This document shows, in pieces, positions 1-13,794 of a DNA stretch of 64,000 bases; position 1 is the first letter of the stretch; each line of letters opens with the position of its first letter. Under the pieces are notes generated by a model. That model had not been told where the DNA came from, did not search any database, and saw nothing but the letters and a program-made list of their open reading frames with translations. The translations under genes and the position numbers were made by a program. The DNA lies in NCBI RefSeq assembly GCF_043290135.1, contig NC_134704.1, forward strand, positions 24,408,001 to 24,472,000. The letters are read 5' to 3'. This DNA comes from Rhipicephalus microplus (Eukaryota > Arthropoda > Arachnida > Ixodida > Ixodidae).

Positions 1-1278
1 CATTTTAACTTACATCAACGTAAAAAAGAAGAATGGAGCTTTCAGTTCGATTTGAAGACGTATCGGGTAAAAAGTGTTTCAAATCGCTCAGTTTTCTAGT
101 AACTTGACATAAAAATACAGAGAAGAATCCTCCTGCCTGTTCTACTGCAGAGCTAAATGTATTTACGTTTTTCGATGTCCGTGAAAGTGCATTATCATGT
201 CAGACATTCTTGTTTCCAAGGAAAAAGTTTCCTGTTTTTGTTGTTTTTTAAACCAAGCATCACAAGGCTGTACCACGCTATAGAAATGAAAGCGCCCTTT
301 ACTGATTTTTTTACTTCTATACAGCAGAAATACTTTCTCTTGAATCAAAACTTCCAAAGCCTAGAATTGAACGCTGCCTCCGTCTTTCGTCCTTTCCACG
401 AAGGGCTCTGTACGTACACGCAAATATTATTTCCTACCTGTCAGTACTTTTACGAATGCGACAGAAAACATATTGTTTCAAATAAGACGAAATGAAAAAG
501 AAAACGTTCTGGGAACTTTCCCAAAAAAACACGCGTAGCAAAATTGCAACAAACCGTCGTGCACAGTTTTGGTAAAAAGTTCCCAAAAATGATGGGATGA
601 TGGCCTGAGAACTTCTTACCCCCTTTGCACTTTACACACTTCATCCAACAATAGGTGTGCATCCTTCGGGAATTCAGCATCTTTCGAAGCGCCACCAAAA
701 TACCACATTGTGGAAATTCTGTGAGATATTGCCACTGCAAGCTCAGATAAGATGTAGAAGCAGCATCAAAGCATCTATACATACACTGGTAGAAAGGCGA
801 CTTAGAAGCACCAACTAAGAAGAAAGTAACTTACTAAAACAATAAAAACCGCATATAGCAACACCTATGAATCAGTGATTCTAAAGTGAACCGAAGGCTA
901 ACGCCATAGGAGAATGTAAAGCGAAGCCTAGATTTTCAGTATCTTGGGGCCACATGCACTGGCTGACGTCTTCTTTGGGGCAACTGATTTTTTTTGTTCA
1001 TATGGTGATGTGTATAAACAAATAAAGAACTGCGCGATACAGAGAAAACTTCCCTTCTAGGTACGCGTTTGTTTGGGAACAACCTTACGGCTGGTATATG
1101 AACGGCCGTCACAGGAAGAGCGAAGAGACTACATTGCTGAACTGGCAAAACAAAAAAAGCACCTTGAGACGACGTCGGCATTCAACGTACACTTTCAGCA
1201 CAGTGTCAAAGGTATAGGTAAAAATTTACATATGGCTGTGCCCGACAGGATGTCATGACCTAGAGCTTGTCTTTAATC
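1..1278. other. Unassigned AT-rich DNA
   Basis: I recognise no gene or repeat here. The open frames are short, overlap on both strands and have no domain-like composition. It may be intron or intergenic DNA. Confidence 0.5.

Positions 1279-1353
<75 letters not shown>
1279..1353. repeat. (TAA)n microsatellite
   Basis: About 25 uninterrupted AAT/TAA units follow a short unique lead-in ending ttaatc. Nothing recognised flanks it on either side. Confidence 0.97.
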
Positions 1354-1354
<1 letters not shown>

Positions 1355-1640
1355 GCGGGTCTTTTGCGTGGGGAAAATATTTAGAAAAAACAGAAAACCT
1401 AAAGGATGCTTCTCACGTGAAATAATTTTATGCATCCCTTACATGGCGTTACGTTAAGTTCCTTTTCTTCATTTTTCCAATACCTCCCGACTTCACCGTC
1501 GTATTTTCTATGAGCGACGAGAAAACTTATGAAAAAAAAAAAAAACGTTGGCAGATCCCACGTGCAGTGGGAATCGAGAATATGCGAAGCAGGAATGAGA
1601 AATGTTGATATGTCAAATTAAAATCAGCCCAACGTTAATA

Positions 1641-3265
1641 GGTGGAGGTAAATGATGCCGTACATGACTTCCGTGTCATGATTATCATGTTTTCATGTGT
1701 CGTTTACCTTCGTCATCTATTCACGACACGTGAAACAAAATTCAGCATATGTGGAGCGAGTGAAACTGCCGGGAGTACGCTATAAGTGTGGTATGATGTC
1801 ATGTTCTTTCATGACATGCGTGTCAGAATTACTGTTTACACCAGTTATATATATCGTCATCAACTGACCTCACGTAACATCAAAGTTGGTATAGGTGAAG
1901 CTAGCAAAACGGCCGCGAGCGCATCATGAAGGGCTCAATATACTCCAATGTAGCGTTGACGCGCGCGTACGCTGGGCACAGCGACGCTAATGTGCTCTAA
2001 AGTGCTAAAGGGCTATAGAGTGCTCGAAAAACGCGAGCTCTCTATAGTCTGACGCCAGGCGCGACTAGCGTCCGTCGGCGCGGCCCGACGACAACCGGCA
2101 CGATATGCGACATGCTATACGTAACGCCATTTCACGCCAATGCCTAGAGTAACATTACTGTATACTGATGCGCTACCTAGACAACACTGCGTCTCCTCCT
2201 TTTCGTGACGGAGGTACGCTGGATGCGCTGAAACGCGCATGCGTCAAAGCAACGCAGCACGGCGCGCGCTGCGAGTATATGGCAGGACCGGTGCCTGGCA
2301 TGGCAACGCCGGCGTGACGCGACGAAATGAACGCCAGCGAGCACGCGCACCGCGTCATGTCGAAATGTATTCGCGCCTTGACCGTGGCATGTAGTCATGT
2401 TCTCACATGACACGCATCTCATGATTATTATGTTCACACCAGTCACATACCTTCGTCATTGATTGACGTCACGTAATACCAAATTAGGCATTTGTGAAGC
2501 TAGCGAAACGGCCGCGAGCGCATCATGAGCGTGGCATGTAGTCATGTTGTTACATGACACGCATGTCGAGATTATCATGTTTGGATGTGTCGTTTACCGA
2601 TGTCGTCCGTTCGCGTCGCGTAATACCGAGTTTCGTACATGTGAAGCTAGCGAAACGGCCGCGAGCACATCATGGGCGTAGCATGTAGCCATGCTGTTAT
2701 ATGACACAAATCTCATGTTTATCAAGTTTGCACCAGTATGATACCTTCGTCATCCATTCACGTCCCGTAATACCAAATTTGGTATAAGCTAAGCTAGCGA
2801 AACAGCTGCCAGAATATCATGAGCGTGGCATGTAGTCATGTTGTTACAATACGCGCATCTCATGATTATCATGTTTGCACCAGTCACATACCTTCGTCAT
2901 CCGTTCACGTACTGTTATACTAAATTTGGTATATGTGACGCCAGCAAAACGGCCGCGAGTGCATCATGAGCGTGGCATGTTGTCATGTTGTTATATGACA
3001 CGCATGTCATGATTTTCATGTTAGGGCCTGTCGCTAGTGTTTGCCATGCGATCATGTCATACCATACCAGTTTTGCAACATGCCTTGTGAACGAAACCAC
3101 CGCAATAGATGCAGGACCATGAAATGTAAAAAATGACATTCATGACATACATATGACTTTCACGGTATGACCAGTCAAATATGTTCTTCATACAGTCATG
3201 TTATGACATACCAAGTTTCGTATGACACCATTATCGAAACGGCCAGCAGAGCTATAAGTCGTAGG
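1641..3265. repeat. 147-bp tandem satellite, about seven units
   Basis: The landmark GTGGCATGTAGTCATGTT recurs at 2384, 2531, 2678 (variant), 2825 and 2972, each exactly 147 bases apart. Earlier units start near 1641 and 1788 and a degraded one near 3119. Each unit also carries a CATACCTTCGTCATC-like block, a GTAATACCAAATTTGGTAT-like block and GCTAGCGAAACGGCCGCGAG followed by CATCATGAG. The 1788 unit is interrupted by a roughly 449-bp insertion. Units differ by scattered substitutions but hardly in length. The last unit ends where the GATA array begins. I do not know a named family for it. Confidence 0.9.
1930..2378. mobile_element. MITE-like insertion inside the 147-bp satellite
   Basis: This GC-rich block interrupts the satellite between CATCATGA and CGTGGCATG, which adjoin directly in other units. 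Its ends form an imperfect inverted repeat: AGGGCTCAATATACTCC on the left and, reverse-complemented, AGGCGCGAATACATTTC on the right, with weaker similarity further inward. TGA flanks both sides (1927-1929 and 2379-2381), a possible 3-bp target duplication as in PIF/Harbinger-like elements. It has no coding capacity, so it would be non-autonomous. Superfamily assignment is a guess. Confidence 0.5.
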
Positions 3266-4019
<754 letters not shown>

Positions 4020-4046
4020 CGCTCAAAATCACTGAAGTTCGCTACG

Positions 4047-4066
4047 AAATGCTTCGCATTTAAAAA
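4047..4066 (-). repeat. Hairpin-bearing border of a microsatellite element
   Basis: Read on the minus strand, TTTTTTAAATGCGAAGCATTT (palindrome AAATGC-GAA-GCATTT) is followed by CGTAGCGAACTTCAGTGATT and then the TATC array. The same arrangement occurs on the plus strand at 4941-4984, so the two copies face each other about 900 bp apart. Confidence 0.7.
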
Positions 4067-4940
4067 AGAAAGGCTTCCTTCGCGAGCTGCGTTTTAAACA
4101 AAATTATATTCAACTATAGAAGCATGAAAAAGGATCACAAATGAAACTATTTTTTTTCTTAATTCACCTATTCACTTATCGGACATGCGCTTACCGAATT
4201 CGCAATACTAAGAATTGAAGACAAAACACCACGCTAAAAATGAAAATTACGGAGAATCCTGCGGAGAAAACAATTTCACCTGGCGGAGCAGGGTATCATT
4301 TTCTTCCGGAAACAAGAACGTCGTGTACAAACGAAAAGAGCGCTTTGCTAAAGTGAGTCAACCGTTATTTCAGGGGGCTCTAAACTTCTAAAGCAAGATA
4401 TATTGTACACGAACAGAAAAGTTCACGTTTTTCTCAATACAGTTTCACTGTTTAAATGAGTCCTTAGAAGTTCCATTGAAAACCAATAAAGAATGGTGGA
4501 TCAAATACTGCACGACAGCTAAATAAACTGATAGTAAAGAAGATAAGGAAAGACAAGTGAACCACTCTCGTTCTGAAAGTTGAGAACAGACAAGAAATCG
4601 ACCCAAGCTTCCGTGTTGTTGTGTCAGATTTTGTTTTTCAGAAGTTCAAAACGCAGCACAGCTCTAGAGGTGTTACATCTACGGCACGTTTCGATCTTTC
4701 GAAAGACACCCTCCACTCTCATGGGCATCGATGACATATTGAAGCGTGCCACATCGAAAAAAAAATTGATTCAGAGTTTGTCGGTTGCTGATACTGCGCA
4801 AGTATGGAGCTTCCTGCGTCGTGCGAGTAAGAAAATTAGCCGATGTTAGCGTGCGTACAATTTTCAACTCTAAGCTACTGCAATAAAAAAGTTCATCCTT
4901 ATGCCTGCGGAATCATGGCAGGGGTGGTGCAAGAATTTGT
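4067..4940. other. Unassigned DNA between two facing microsatellite borders
   Basis: No gene or known repeat is recognised. The open frames are short (the longest is 89 codons at 4580-4849) and have no recognisable domain. Confidence 0.4.
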
Positions 4941-5835
<895 letters not shown>

Positions 5836-8242
5836 GCAGCTGGAATAAGACCCAAGCATTCTGCGTGGCAATGAAGCATTTTACCACAGAGCTACGCAAG
5901 GTGGTGGAACTACGATAATCTTCATGAAACGTTAACAGTGGTTGCAGTGCTACCTACCCAATTTTATAAACATTAAGTATGTACTCTTTTGATGCAGCCG
6001 TCACGTCATTTAAAGTCAATTGTGGTTAGTTGTCATGCGCTGAAGTTAATTTATGTAGCAGTGTCCAGGGCCTGCATCCTCGCGAGCATCAGCGCGTCAT
6101 ATTAGCGTCTGGTGTTGCTAATACGCATGTTCCAGTTGGCATCGTTGTGCCAGTGTAAAGAACTGGTTATATGAATATATGCAACTCTTCAACATATGTC
6201 TGTGCGTGCAACATTTGTACATATAGTTAGCGTCATTTCATGATGTTTGATTCAATAAAAAATTGACACATAGTCACCTTCCCTCCGCATGCTTCGCATA
6301 ACGTCGATTCCCAGGTACGTGGGATCTGCCGATTTTTTTATAGCAGCTAGCTCACTTGATGTCAATTTTTTAGAAACTTTGTGATGTATCTTTGTTTTTC
6401 GATAATTTTTATTTCTGCTGGTTCCAGTAATATTTTGGTATGTACTAACAATACCAGAAAATGGTCATGCCACACAGCATTATCTGTTGCCACATATACT
6501 GCAAGGTTACCTATCCACACAAAAACCATTAAAGGAGTTTCTTTTATCCAAATCTACCCCGTTATAATCTCAGTGTAGCTGGCATGCGTAGGTAAAATAA
6601 GAACCCCCATGATGCTTACTTCAAACTAAAAAAAAACATAATTGTTCCAAAAAACCATGCAGAAATGACAAATGGACGTTTAACCTTGCAAGTGTTGCTT
6701 GACTTGTGAAGTGGTGTGGACTGTGTATGCAGAAAAATTATGAACACTTTTTTAACTAGTTTAGTAGAATTATCATCGAGAAAAAACTAAATAAGAAACT
6801 TTCATACAACTATAACATTAGTGACACATAATAGTGACTGCACTACAAGAGAGAAAAAAAAACAATTTGGGGCATACTTTGCATGCTGCTTCAATGCTAT
6901 TAGATCTGCCCGCCCGTAGCACGAAAAACTAGTGTGAATAGGAACAACATTAATTATATTGCTGCTTCAATAACGAGACGTAATCTTTTTGCGGCACAGC
7001 TATAGTTTGAAATGCTGAATAACTCAAAGTTTATTTCAGCAGTTCATTCCATGCGGTGCGTTTGTTAACGATTTTTATGAGCCAGTTTTTTTTTTTTACA
7101 GACACAGCAAGTGTTCTTTTTCTCTGTTATGAGCCGCACTTAATGTACCTTTCATTGACACCCAAAAATGTTCTTGTACTGTTATTACTCTCTCTTCGAA
7201 AAATATTCTGGCTGGTATGAATTACGTCGTGCGCTTCCACACACGTTTCAAGGGCGCAAGTGGGGTGCACTCTTTCTTCCGCTCTTCAGATGAAGTGAGC
7301 AAGTGATTGCCCTTTCGCAACGTTTACTCCGGGCAATGGCCTCTTCACCCCATCAGTCAAGGGCTCTTCTGATTGCCGAGTGCCATTAGCGGGCACAACA
7401 TCAACGACAAAGCAATGTGCTAATGTGTATCTCCCAACAACTGTGAATTGATGAGGGCTTGCTCATGTTTCACCTGCGAATCTAAGTATAGGAACCCCTA
7501 GCAGAACAAATTAACCGACTCGGTGCCTAGTTGAACAAGCGGCGATGGTGATCGCGACGCTTTTCAAGACAGCTAATGAAAACAACGAAGTGCTTATTCG
7601 TTAGGCTTTCCTGTTTGCCAACTTTGCGTTGGCAAACATAAAAGCTTACGTTGTTCGAGCTATTCTCAGTACATTTCATGTCCGTGCCCTCAGTGCATTA
7701 AGCAATGAAGCTCTTGCCTCCGGATGACATTTGACGACCTGACGGCCTGATGAAAGGGGCGTTTATCGTTCATTGTAGCGAATCGGCACAGCCAACACAG
7801 TTTGCTAGTGCCAAAGTTTTTTTTTTTTTTTTTTGCATATTGTCTTGAAAAGCTCGCATGGTCTCTCGTGTATCATCTTACGACAACACGAATGCAAAAC
7901 TCACATTTTTCTTTTAAATTTATTGTACTGTTCGCCCAGGAGCTTTATATGCGTTACGTGCGTTTTGTCTTCGGGATCGCATGCACTTCAAGTATTCTGC
8001 ACTTCACGAATTCTGGCCAGTGCATCCGGAATCCGCTAATATTTCACCAAACAATAATGTCGAGTGAACTGATGGTGATGTCGTCATAGGATAAAGAACA
8101 TTCATTGTCACTCATTAGGCGCCAATGGTCAATTTTCCCGTTTGATAAAGCATGGAAGGCTTTCCCTTAATAAAATAACAAAATTCTCGTTGTCAACTTG
8201 TGATGTTGCCTATCTCTATGCTTGCCACCTGCAAAGACAGGT
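5836..8242. other. Unassigned AT-rich DNA
   Basis: I see no recognisable gene, transposon domain or tandem repeat here. It contains only short homopolymer runs, for example poly-T near 7087 and 7819. Confidence 0.45.
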
Positions 8243-8257
8243 TGAAACACATCCACA

Positions 8258-8496
8258 TTGATTGATTTGTGCGGTTTAACGTCCCAAAACCACTATATGA
8301 TTATGAGAGACGCCGTAGTGGAGGGCTCCGGAAATTTCGACCACCTGGCGTTCTTTACCGTGCACCCAAATCTGAGCACACGGGCCTACAACATTTCCGC
8401 CTCCATCGGAAATGCAGCCGCCGCAGCCGGGATTCGATCCCGCGACCTGCGGGTCAGCAGCCTAGTACCTTAGCCACTAGACCACCGCGGCGGGGC
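8258..8496 (-). mobile_element. Ruka-like tRNA-derived SINE, complete
   Basis: On the minus strand it starts GCCCCGCCGCGGTGGTCTAG. An A box (TGGTCTAGTGG) and a B box (GGATCGAATCC) mark an RNA polymerase III promoter from a tRNA. A body with GGTGGTCGAAATTTCCGGAG and CCTCCACTACGGCGTCTCTC follows, ending in an ATCAATCAATG tail. A perfect 15-bp target duplication TGAAACACATCCACA lies at 8243-8257 and 8497-8511. The family is, from memory, the tick SINE Ruka. It would be mobilised by LINE enzymes. Confidence 0.9.
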
Positions 8497-8883
8497 TGAA
8501 ACACATCCACAAAAGAAAAGTTCTGTCAAACGTTTTACATATACAAGCATACATCGGAGGCCAAATAAAACTGCACAATCATACTGGAGTCTGATAGTGA
8601 GGTAACAAGCAACAAAGTCAGATTCACTGAAATAAAAAAAGACAAACTGCTCTCCGCCACCGTGATTATGCATATCCTCTTATCTTATTTCAATCAGGAT
8701 ATAAGTTTGAGCTCGTTTGAGCCCAGCTTTTCTAGCAGCTCAAACGATAGACTGGAGTGGAAATTGGAAATGTGAAGGCAATCGTTGGGAAGGCTTAGTG
8801 AACGGGCGCATGAGCAGTAAAATTCAGAGGGGGAAATAAGCATATTTCACCTACGTGTAGGTGATCTGAAAAGGCTTTAAATA

Positions 8884-9511
8884 AAAAAAATTGGCCCCGT
8901 ATCTGCATGTTAATCTGCAAGTGTCGTCGAAAGACGATAGTCTTGCGTCTGGAGAGATTAAACAAGACGTTTATTTAATGTTCTGTGCAAGAAAATTGGT
9001 GAATGGTATTTCAGAGGCGCTGCGTTAAAGTGCCTCGCACGTGCAGCCGTAGCGAAAAAGCGCACCAAGTCACGTCACACATGAGACATGAGCGCTATCT
9101 GGCAGTTATTCTGGAAAACGAAACACGCCCCTCTGAGACAGGTGTGCGCGCCCGTCCCAGAGGTGATAAGGTGTAGAACGCAAGGCGACGGGTAGGTGCC
9201 ACCACCATGTCGTCTTAGCAAAGCGTTGGAAACACTTCCCTTTTCGTGCAAGCGCTGCATGATCAGTGCCGCGTGATTACCACAACGGTCCTTAAAATTA
9301 CTTATGTATGCCTTTTCTACTAAAAGACGCACATACAGAATATATACGTGTTGTTATGGTGCCTTAGATATGCGCGATAATTGCTTTTTAATTGACAATC
9401 GCATAAGTATGAACGCTAAAGCTTGATCAACATTGGTGGGCGCTGCGGATGAGGTCGGCCGATTGGGAAATCATCCGGTGTCATTTCAAGTGCCCGGTAC
9501 CGTTAAGAATG

Positions 9512-9581
<70 letters not shown>

Positions 9582-9626
9582 TCAAAATTTTTACGTCAAA
9601 GGTCCCGAAGAAAGACTATCGTCTTT
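8884..9626. mobile_element. Family C repeat, copy 1 (hairpin-ended, non-autonomous)
   Basis: The left end is A-run then TTGGCCCCG and GTCGTCGAAAGACGATAGTC; the right end is GGTCCCGAAGAAAGACTATC then GTCTTT. AAAGACGATAGTCTT (8930-8944) and AAAGACTATCGTCTTT (9611-9626) are inverted copies of each other, and each also folds on itself (AAGAC stem, 4-base loop). The body matches the copies at 43.5 and 44.9 kb through shared blocks such as GTTTATTT, GTGAATGGTAT, CTGGCAGTTAT, GGTGATAAGGTGTAGA and GCGTTGGAAACAC. A GACA array at 9511-9581 sits at the same internal place in all copies. It has no intact shared ORF. It could be a MITE or a solo-LTR-like relic; I cannot decide. Confidence 0.7.
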
Positions 9627-9814
9627 AGAAGACACTAAAAATCCACTTCATATACTATCGATGGATCAGAACAGCAGACAATTTTTAAAAAAGCGTTATA
9701 GTGCAATGAACTTTCTGGGAATTTGTTTAGACAAGTAACGAATTCAAGGTATAGACACTTATAATTCTTTAATCGGAAAGTTATCTTTGGGTATATAAAA
9801 TACACGATAACAAC

Positions 9815-10060
9815 ACAAGGGAGGGAAACGGTAGAGAAGGAAAGGCAGGTAGGTTAACCAGTCCGGGAATGCCGGCTTGCAATTCTACGTGGGCGAACGG
9901 GAAGGGGAGATTGAAAGAGGTAAAGAAAAAAGTGGAAAGAGGTGGCAACACAAGTAGGAGGAAAGAAATAAGTGGAAGAAATGTATTTAGCCAGCATTTA
10001 GATCAGCTGGATACCCTGTGGTGAGGGAAAGGGGTGATGGGAATAAAAGATGATAGAAAA
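9815..10060 (-). mobile_element. 3' untranslated remnant of an I-type LINE
   Basis: On the minus strand the block GCAAGCCGGCATTCCCGGAC, TGGTTAACCTACCTGCCTTT and CCTTCTC matches the 3' tails of the LINEs at 26.1 and 37.8 kb (GTAGCAAACC, a short stem ending CTGG, then TTAACCTCCCTGCC). Pyrimidine-rich sequence extends upstream. No coding part remains. The left and right limits are approximate. Confidence 0.45.
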
Positions 10061-10532
10061 GACATGATACAAAGAGAGAGAGAGAAAATAGAAAAGATAG
10101 CGAAAGAGAAAAATTAAAATCAAATAGAATACAAAACTGAAATTTGTCTCAAATAGTTCAATTCAAAAGCAAAACGGCACCAAGCACGTAAACAAACAAG
10201 GCCTTCACATGCTATAAATTGAAGTCTAACAATGACCGTTAGGATGGTTCATGTGCTATTTATATTGAAACACGTAGAATTACGTTCATCGATTACACTC
10301 ATTTCGTTATTTTACTGAAACATTTGGTTGTGCACATTTTGAAAAAGTTACACGCGTTCATTATTATGGGCCTACAAATATAAAAGCAAACACATGCATG
10401 CATTCGCTAGCTATCATACGAAATTCGGCAGCAACCTGTTTCTGCTAGTAAAAGGAAATTAAGAGACGTGCCCAAAGCGTTACGCTGAACTGTGAACAAT
10501 TATATCTGGCTGTGCCTCGGATATTTCAAACT
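10061..10532. other. Unassigned DNA
   Basis: Purine-rich at the start (GA runs near 10076), then AT-rich with nothing recognised. Confidence 0.4.
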
Positions 10533-10604
10533 GATGATGATGATGGTGATGATGATGATTGATGGTGATGATGACGATGATGATGACGACGACGATGATG
10601 ATGG
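10533..10604. repeat. Imperfect (GAT)n repeat
   Basis: GAT units are interspersed with GGT, GAC and TGATTGATGG. It resembles the tails left by RTE LINEs, but no RTE coding sequence is attached on either side. Confidence 0.85.
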
Positions 10605-11355
10605 TATCTTTGTATTAGTACATCAATTGAATAAATAAACGTAACACTTGTATGTGACTATCGACAGGACATTTTTCATCAAATTCAACACATGAATAAT
10701 TTATTGTAGCTGATAAGCCAAACTAAAACAGAAAACATTGCCTTTTTTTTGCAACAATAGTTATCATTTTGTCATAGAATATCAGGCCACATTCCCGCAC
10801 ATGTCCAAAAAAATGATGTAACGTGGTACATTTCGAAACCATCCGTGTATTTTGTGTGGACACTATACTTGATGTCAGGGCATTTCATGGCAAACGGGAG
10901 TCCAGCGTGAAGCCCTGACATATTTTTTTATCGCCTCCTCTCGCCTAAATTTCTGCGCCTTGTGTACCAATATGCTTGGCGACACGAGTGCATGGAAACC
11001 GCGTTACGCCTCCTTCAACTTGGAGGAGGAGCCTTCCGAAAAAAAGTAAGTAATGTTACACACTTAGTTTGCATAATCTTTCAATTTTTTATAATGTTTC
11101 AAATGGTTTCCATAAAACCACACAATCTGTAGTTTTATTTAGTGACCATATATTTGAGTCCGCATAATCAATTTCTCCAAATCGAGACAGCTAGAACAAC
11201 AGGACAAAACAGAACAGAACTGAACAAAAGAGAGATCCTGCCAAGAACGGTCACTTTCAGGTGGCATCAAGGTATTCTTTAATTAAAAGGGGGTCATGCT
11301 TGGAAGAAGCTGTGCACAGCTGATCCAACAAGCAACAGCGTAGAGAAAGGTACGT

Positions 11356-11566
11356 ACTATCAGCGTCAAATGAAACCCAAACAGCGGCAAGCATTTGCGA
11401 TTGTGTAGTGCATGCCATCCATTCATCACCATTGACAGGCACGCGCATACTGTTCGGCAGCTGTGCGCCTATATGCGTGGCTGTTCGTATTGATCAGTGG
11501 ATGGCGCGCACTATACTATCGCGAAGGCTTGCCGCTGTTCGAGTTTCATTTGACGCTGACAGTCCT
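11356..11566. repeat. Inverted repeat with roughly 90-bp arms
   Basis: The arms at about 11356-11446 and 11475-11566 are reverse complements with scattered mismatches. The shared blocks are CTTGCCGCTGTT, GTTTCATTTGACGCTGA and, further in, GTGGATGGC/ATGGATGGC. The spacer is about 28 bases. Because of the symmetry, short open frames on both strands encode near-identical peptides ending in VSFDADS. No target duplication or known transposon end was found. Confidence 0.75.
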
Positions 11567-12589
11567 GGTTCAAAAGGCCGCATATTCCTTAGTTGCAATG
11601 AAACCGTCACGCGCCTCATGTTAGCATTTCATCCAGCTGTTGGTGGAAGCCACTTACATGCCGAATATCGATTTGTTTTATGAAATATTACTCAGGATTT
11701 GCTCGTAAATGCCAAAGGGCACCTTCGCTACCAAAAGTGATTCAGGGATATTACATTTACACGTCACATATCGTAGAATTAGATTTTCAGTGATGTCATG
11801 CTAATGCGGAGAATTCATCCAAAGGTTTCCCAATCACCTCACTATACATCACCGAATTACTTGCCTTCAGCCGACTTGTGTCACGAATGTAGTTGAAGCT
11901 CACCTGCATAGGAGAAAAAAATATACCTTAATTGTACGTAATCAATCCTAAATCTTCTATCAGGCATACGAAATAAGACACGAAACATCTCATGAATATG
12001 CGTTATACGAAAGCATGCCTTAATTGAGCAGTGCATACTAACCACGGGTGTTTACATTGCATAGCTGCGAAGCAATGTTCAAGAAATCGGTTAATGGCGT
12101 GCCTTGCTGAACAAAATTAGGCATTGAACTATGTTATTTTCTCTCTTGTTTTCTCTCAGTCCCCGCAATCAGTAATGATGTTGGACGGGACTTCATTCTT
12201 ACGCTTCAAGTGAGAACAGAGTTAAATAGAAAAAAGAAAAGGAATTTATGTAACGTTGTATAGCACTAGGAATAGTTTTTCAGCAATGTGCCAATAAAAT
12301 ACACACCAAGGTGGTTTCAATATCAGTATGATTGTCTAAGTACATCAAAGCCTGCTGAGAGAACAGGATAGATAGCTGCTGTTTAAAGAGAGATGTACTG
12401 CTCCTCACCGGAACACACTCATTTTAACAAAATAAGAACAAGAAAAATAGCAACACAGAATTCGCAAAGGGACGGAAGCTACGGCACCAATAAAAAGAGG
12501 AGTATCTCGTGCGCTTATGTCAAACAATATCAAGCTCCCAGCAATACGAGAAAAGCATTAGCAGTTACGAAATTATATGTATAACCACA
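11567..12589. other. Unassigned DNA
   Basis: No gene or repeat recognised. The interval 10605-11355, on the other side of the inverted repeat, is likewise empty of recognisable features. Confidence 0.4.
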
Positions 12590-13036
12590 ATTCCTCAAGA
12601 GGACGGTATATAACAGCTGTATATTGCCGGTACTTAGCTACGGAGCAGAAACCTGGAGACTTACAAAGAGGGTTCAGCTCAAATTGAGGACGACACAGCG
12701 AGCAATGGAAAGAAAAATGGCAGGTGTAAACTTAAAAGACAAGAGGAGAGCAGAGTGGATTAGGGAACAAACGGGGGTTAAGGATATTATAGTTGCAATC
12801 AAGAAGAGAAATTGGACATGGGCCGGGCATCTAGCACGTAGACAGGATAACCGCTGGCCATTAAGGGTAACTAACTGGATACCCAGAGAAGGCAAGCGGG
12901 TTAGGGGGAGACAGAAGGTTAGGTGGGCAGATGAGATTAAGAAGTTTGAGGATATAAATTAGCAGCAGCAATCACAGGACCGGGTTAACTGGCGGAACAT
13001 GCGAGAGGCCTTTGTCCTGCAGTGGACGTAGCCAGG
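12590..13036 (+). pseudogene. 5'-truncated RTE LINE, 3' end of the reverse transcriptase ORF
   Basis: The frame at 12624-12962 encodes the C-terminal part of an RTE polyprotein: YGAETWRLTKR, RTTQRAMERKM, WTWAGHLARRQDNRW and KVRWADEIKKF. It matches the ends of the RTE copies at 13.8-18.8 kb. It starts abruptly near TCCTCAAGAGGA, so everything upstream was lost, as expected from incomplete reverse transcription. Compared with the 992-codon copy it has a stop codon in place of the Trp after KFEDIN, near 12960. The 3' end CTGCAGTGGACGTAGCCAGG runs into a TGA-rich tail. It lies in the opposite orientation to the copies to its right. Confidence 0.9.
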
Positions 13037-13074
13037 CTGATGATGATGATGATTATGATTATGATGATGATGAC

Positions 13075-13125
<51 letters not shown>

Positions 13126-13131
13126 GATTAT
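13037..13131 (+). repeat. (TGA)n tail of the truncated RTE LINE
   Basis: TGATGATGAT-type repeats with a few variants directly follow the LINE 3' end CCAGGC. RTE-clade elements characteristically end in short tandem repeats rather than poly-A, so this is the element tail, later expanded. Confidence 0.85.
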
Positions 13132-13794
13132 ATATAACCAGGCTGCCACAACAGCGACAAATGTGGATGGACTCATTGCGAAAGAAGGTAAAAATTGCAA
13201 ACGCGAATATAGGAGAACAGTGTCCATGTCTGCTCGCATCATCTTCTTTTGTGATGAACTCTTCCCAACTATTTCGCTCGACTTTGTCGTTTCAAGCTCC
13301 GTTGATGTAAAACCGTTTTCTGAAATCAACCAAAACTATGAAAAAGTGTCGCTATCAAAACTTTCTAACATGAAACATGCCCAAGTCCCTGAACAACGCC
13401 ACCTCTCTCAATCTCTTTCTACGCAACTAATCGCGAGATTAAGTGTAATCTGCATACAGGATGTCTTGATTCTTTTGCGGTACCTGAGACATACATTAGC
13501 GCCGGTGATATTCAGTGCTGTAATATTAATATGAAGTCACGCACACTCACACCGCCTTATCCGGTCTGCGACGTCACAATACCTGTCAACAGTGAACGCC
13601 ATCTGTCATCTGTATACATGTATATAGTGATACGCGGTGTCTTTTTTGCGTTATCCGCCACGGAGAAATCAAGGAGATGCCACATTTGTTTCACTGGATA
13701 TAGGCGAGCTCATCTGCCAGGTGCTGCGCTTGCCAGTGTAGAAAAGAAGTCGCCATCAAACTACGATACATCATACTCCAAAAAAATTCTCATC
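13132..13794. other. Unassigned spacer between RTE copies
   Basis: No feature recognised. The open frame across it on the plus strand begins inside the GAT repeat, giving a run of Met codons, and is not credible as a gene. Confidence 0.4.

Noticed and set aside
1641..3265. CRISPR-like array from the regular 147-bp spacing
   Set aside because: Units are full-length tandem copies without short repeats and unique spacers, and the genome is eukaryotic.
13022..13534. 170-codon frame starting with a Met run
   Set aside because: It starts in the LINE tail (ATG repeats) and runs into unique sequence without any domain; the minus strand is open over the same part.
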